A stretch of 6,674 nucleotides of DNA, taken from the NCBI GenBank assembly GCA_017523605.1, contig JAFWVZ010000020.1, forward strand, positions 1 through 6,674. The letters run 5' to 3'. A program made the translations under genes and the position numbers. Of this stretch, positions 6,589 to 6,674 are shown piece after piece (position 1 is the stretch's first letter; every line of letters begins with the position of its first letter). The DNA is from Bacillota bacterium. GTDB lineage: Bacteria > Bacillota > Clostridia > Peptostreptococcales > Anaerovoracaceae. The notes beneath the pieces were generated by a model. The model saw only the letters and a program-made list of their open reading frames with translations. It ran no database searches and was not told where the DNA came from.

Positions 6589-6605
6589 ATAATATACAAG
6601 AATGG

Positions 6606-6617
6606 TCCCCCGGGGGA
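6606..6617. repeat. Perfect 12-nt C/G palindrome
   Basis: TCCCCCGGGGGA reads the same on both strands and stands out in an AT-rich region. There is no spacer, so as RNA it would need to lose central pairs for a loop and would give a short stem. It could be a protein-binding site or chance; no function is assigned. Confidence 0.55.
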
Positions 6618-6674
6618 GCTGTGAGTGACCGTAACTTAATTATGTAGAATTCCTGTAATATCATAAAATATGCA

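Larger units (their letters stand above)
6504..6674. other. Non-coding AT-rich tail after the operon
   Basis: These 171 nt contain no credible reading frame on either strand. Composition turns AT-rich compared with the genes. The stretch holds a weak terminator-like element (6521-6546), a 12-bp inverted repeat (6561-6588) and a C/G palindrome (6606-6617). I see no tRNA, no riboswitch signature and no convincing promoter before the window ends. Confidence 0.75.

Noticed and set aside
5907..6599. Reverse-strand open frame of 230 codons reaching into the 3' non-coding region
   Set aside because: It covers two well-supported forward genes, its start lacks a ribosome binding site, and the protein shows no family features.
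6590..6674. Possible promoter for a downstream gene (TAATAT- and TGTAAT-like hexamers)
   Set aside because: Such hexamers are expected by chance in AT-rich DNA, and I find no good -35 box at 16-18 nt spacing.
1..6674. CRISPR array, tRNA, insertion sequence or attachment site
   Set aside because: No regularly spaced repeats, cloverleaf-like segments, transposase motifs or paired direct repeats were seen; the window is almost wholly filled by ordinary genes.

Overview
The window looks like a stretch of a Bacillota chromosome, most likely from the class Clostridia. The main argument is the gene order alaS - ireB (UPF0297) - ruvX (YqgF), a familiar Bacillota block. The protein styles support it: an IreB/ReoM-type phosphoprotein, a clostridial Elp3-like radical SAM protein and a DUF6873-like protein. 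Base composition looks close to balanced in the genes, with frequent ATA (Ile) and AGG (Arg) codons, and is AT-rich in the final non-coding stretch. No genus can be named from this alone.

Layout: eight genes, all on the + strand, packed end to end. (1) The 3' two thirds of alaS, cut by the window edge. (2) ireB, after a 24-nt gap, with the only strong Shine-Dalgarno in the window. (3) ruvX, whose ATG shares one base with the ireB stop. (4) A membrane-anchored staphylococcal-nuclease-type protein, starting 20 nt inside ruvX. (5) An Elp3-like radical SAM protein without an acetyltransferase domain, after a 15-nt gap. (6) A polytopic membrane protein with a YdcF/DUF218 domain, starting directly after the preceding stop. 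(7) A cysteine-rich DUF6873/GME-fold-like protein, joined by an ATGA overlap. (8) A small MGMT/alkyltransferase-like protein, joined by another ATGA overlap. The last 171 nt are non-coding and hold two inverted repeats and a weak terminator-like element.

How the genes fit together: spacing argues for one polycistronic transcript with translational coupling from ireB onward. The front of the operon is the conserved housekeeping part (alanyl-tRNA charging, cell-wall/kinase signalling through IreB, RuvX nuclease). The back part is accessory and mixed: two nucleic-acid proteins (SNase, MGMT-like), a probable RNA- or metabolite-modifying radical SAM enzyme, and two envelope or uncharacterised proteins. 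In many relatives a small DUF1292/UPF0473 gene follows ruvX; it is absent here and the nuclease gene takes its place.

I do not see a mobile element, CRISPR array, toxin-antitoxin pair or phage module. The points most worth a second look are the altered active-site motif of the MGMT-like protein, the unstudied YdcF-DUF6873 pair with its unusual membrane topology, and the string of start codons without ribosome binding sites.
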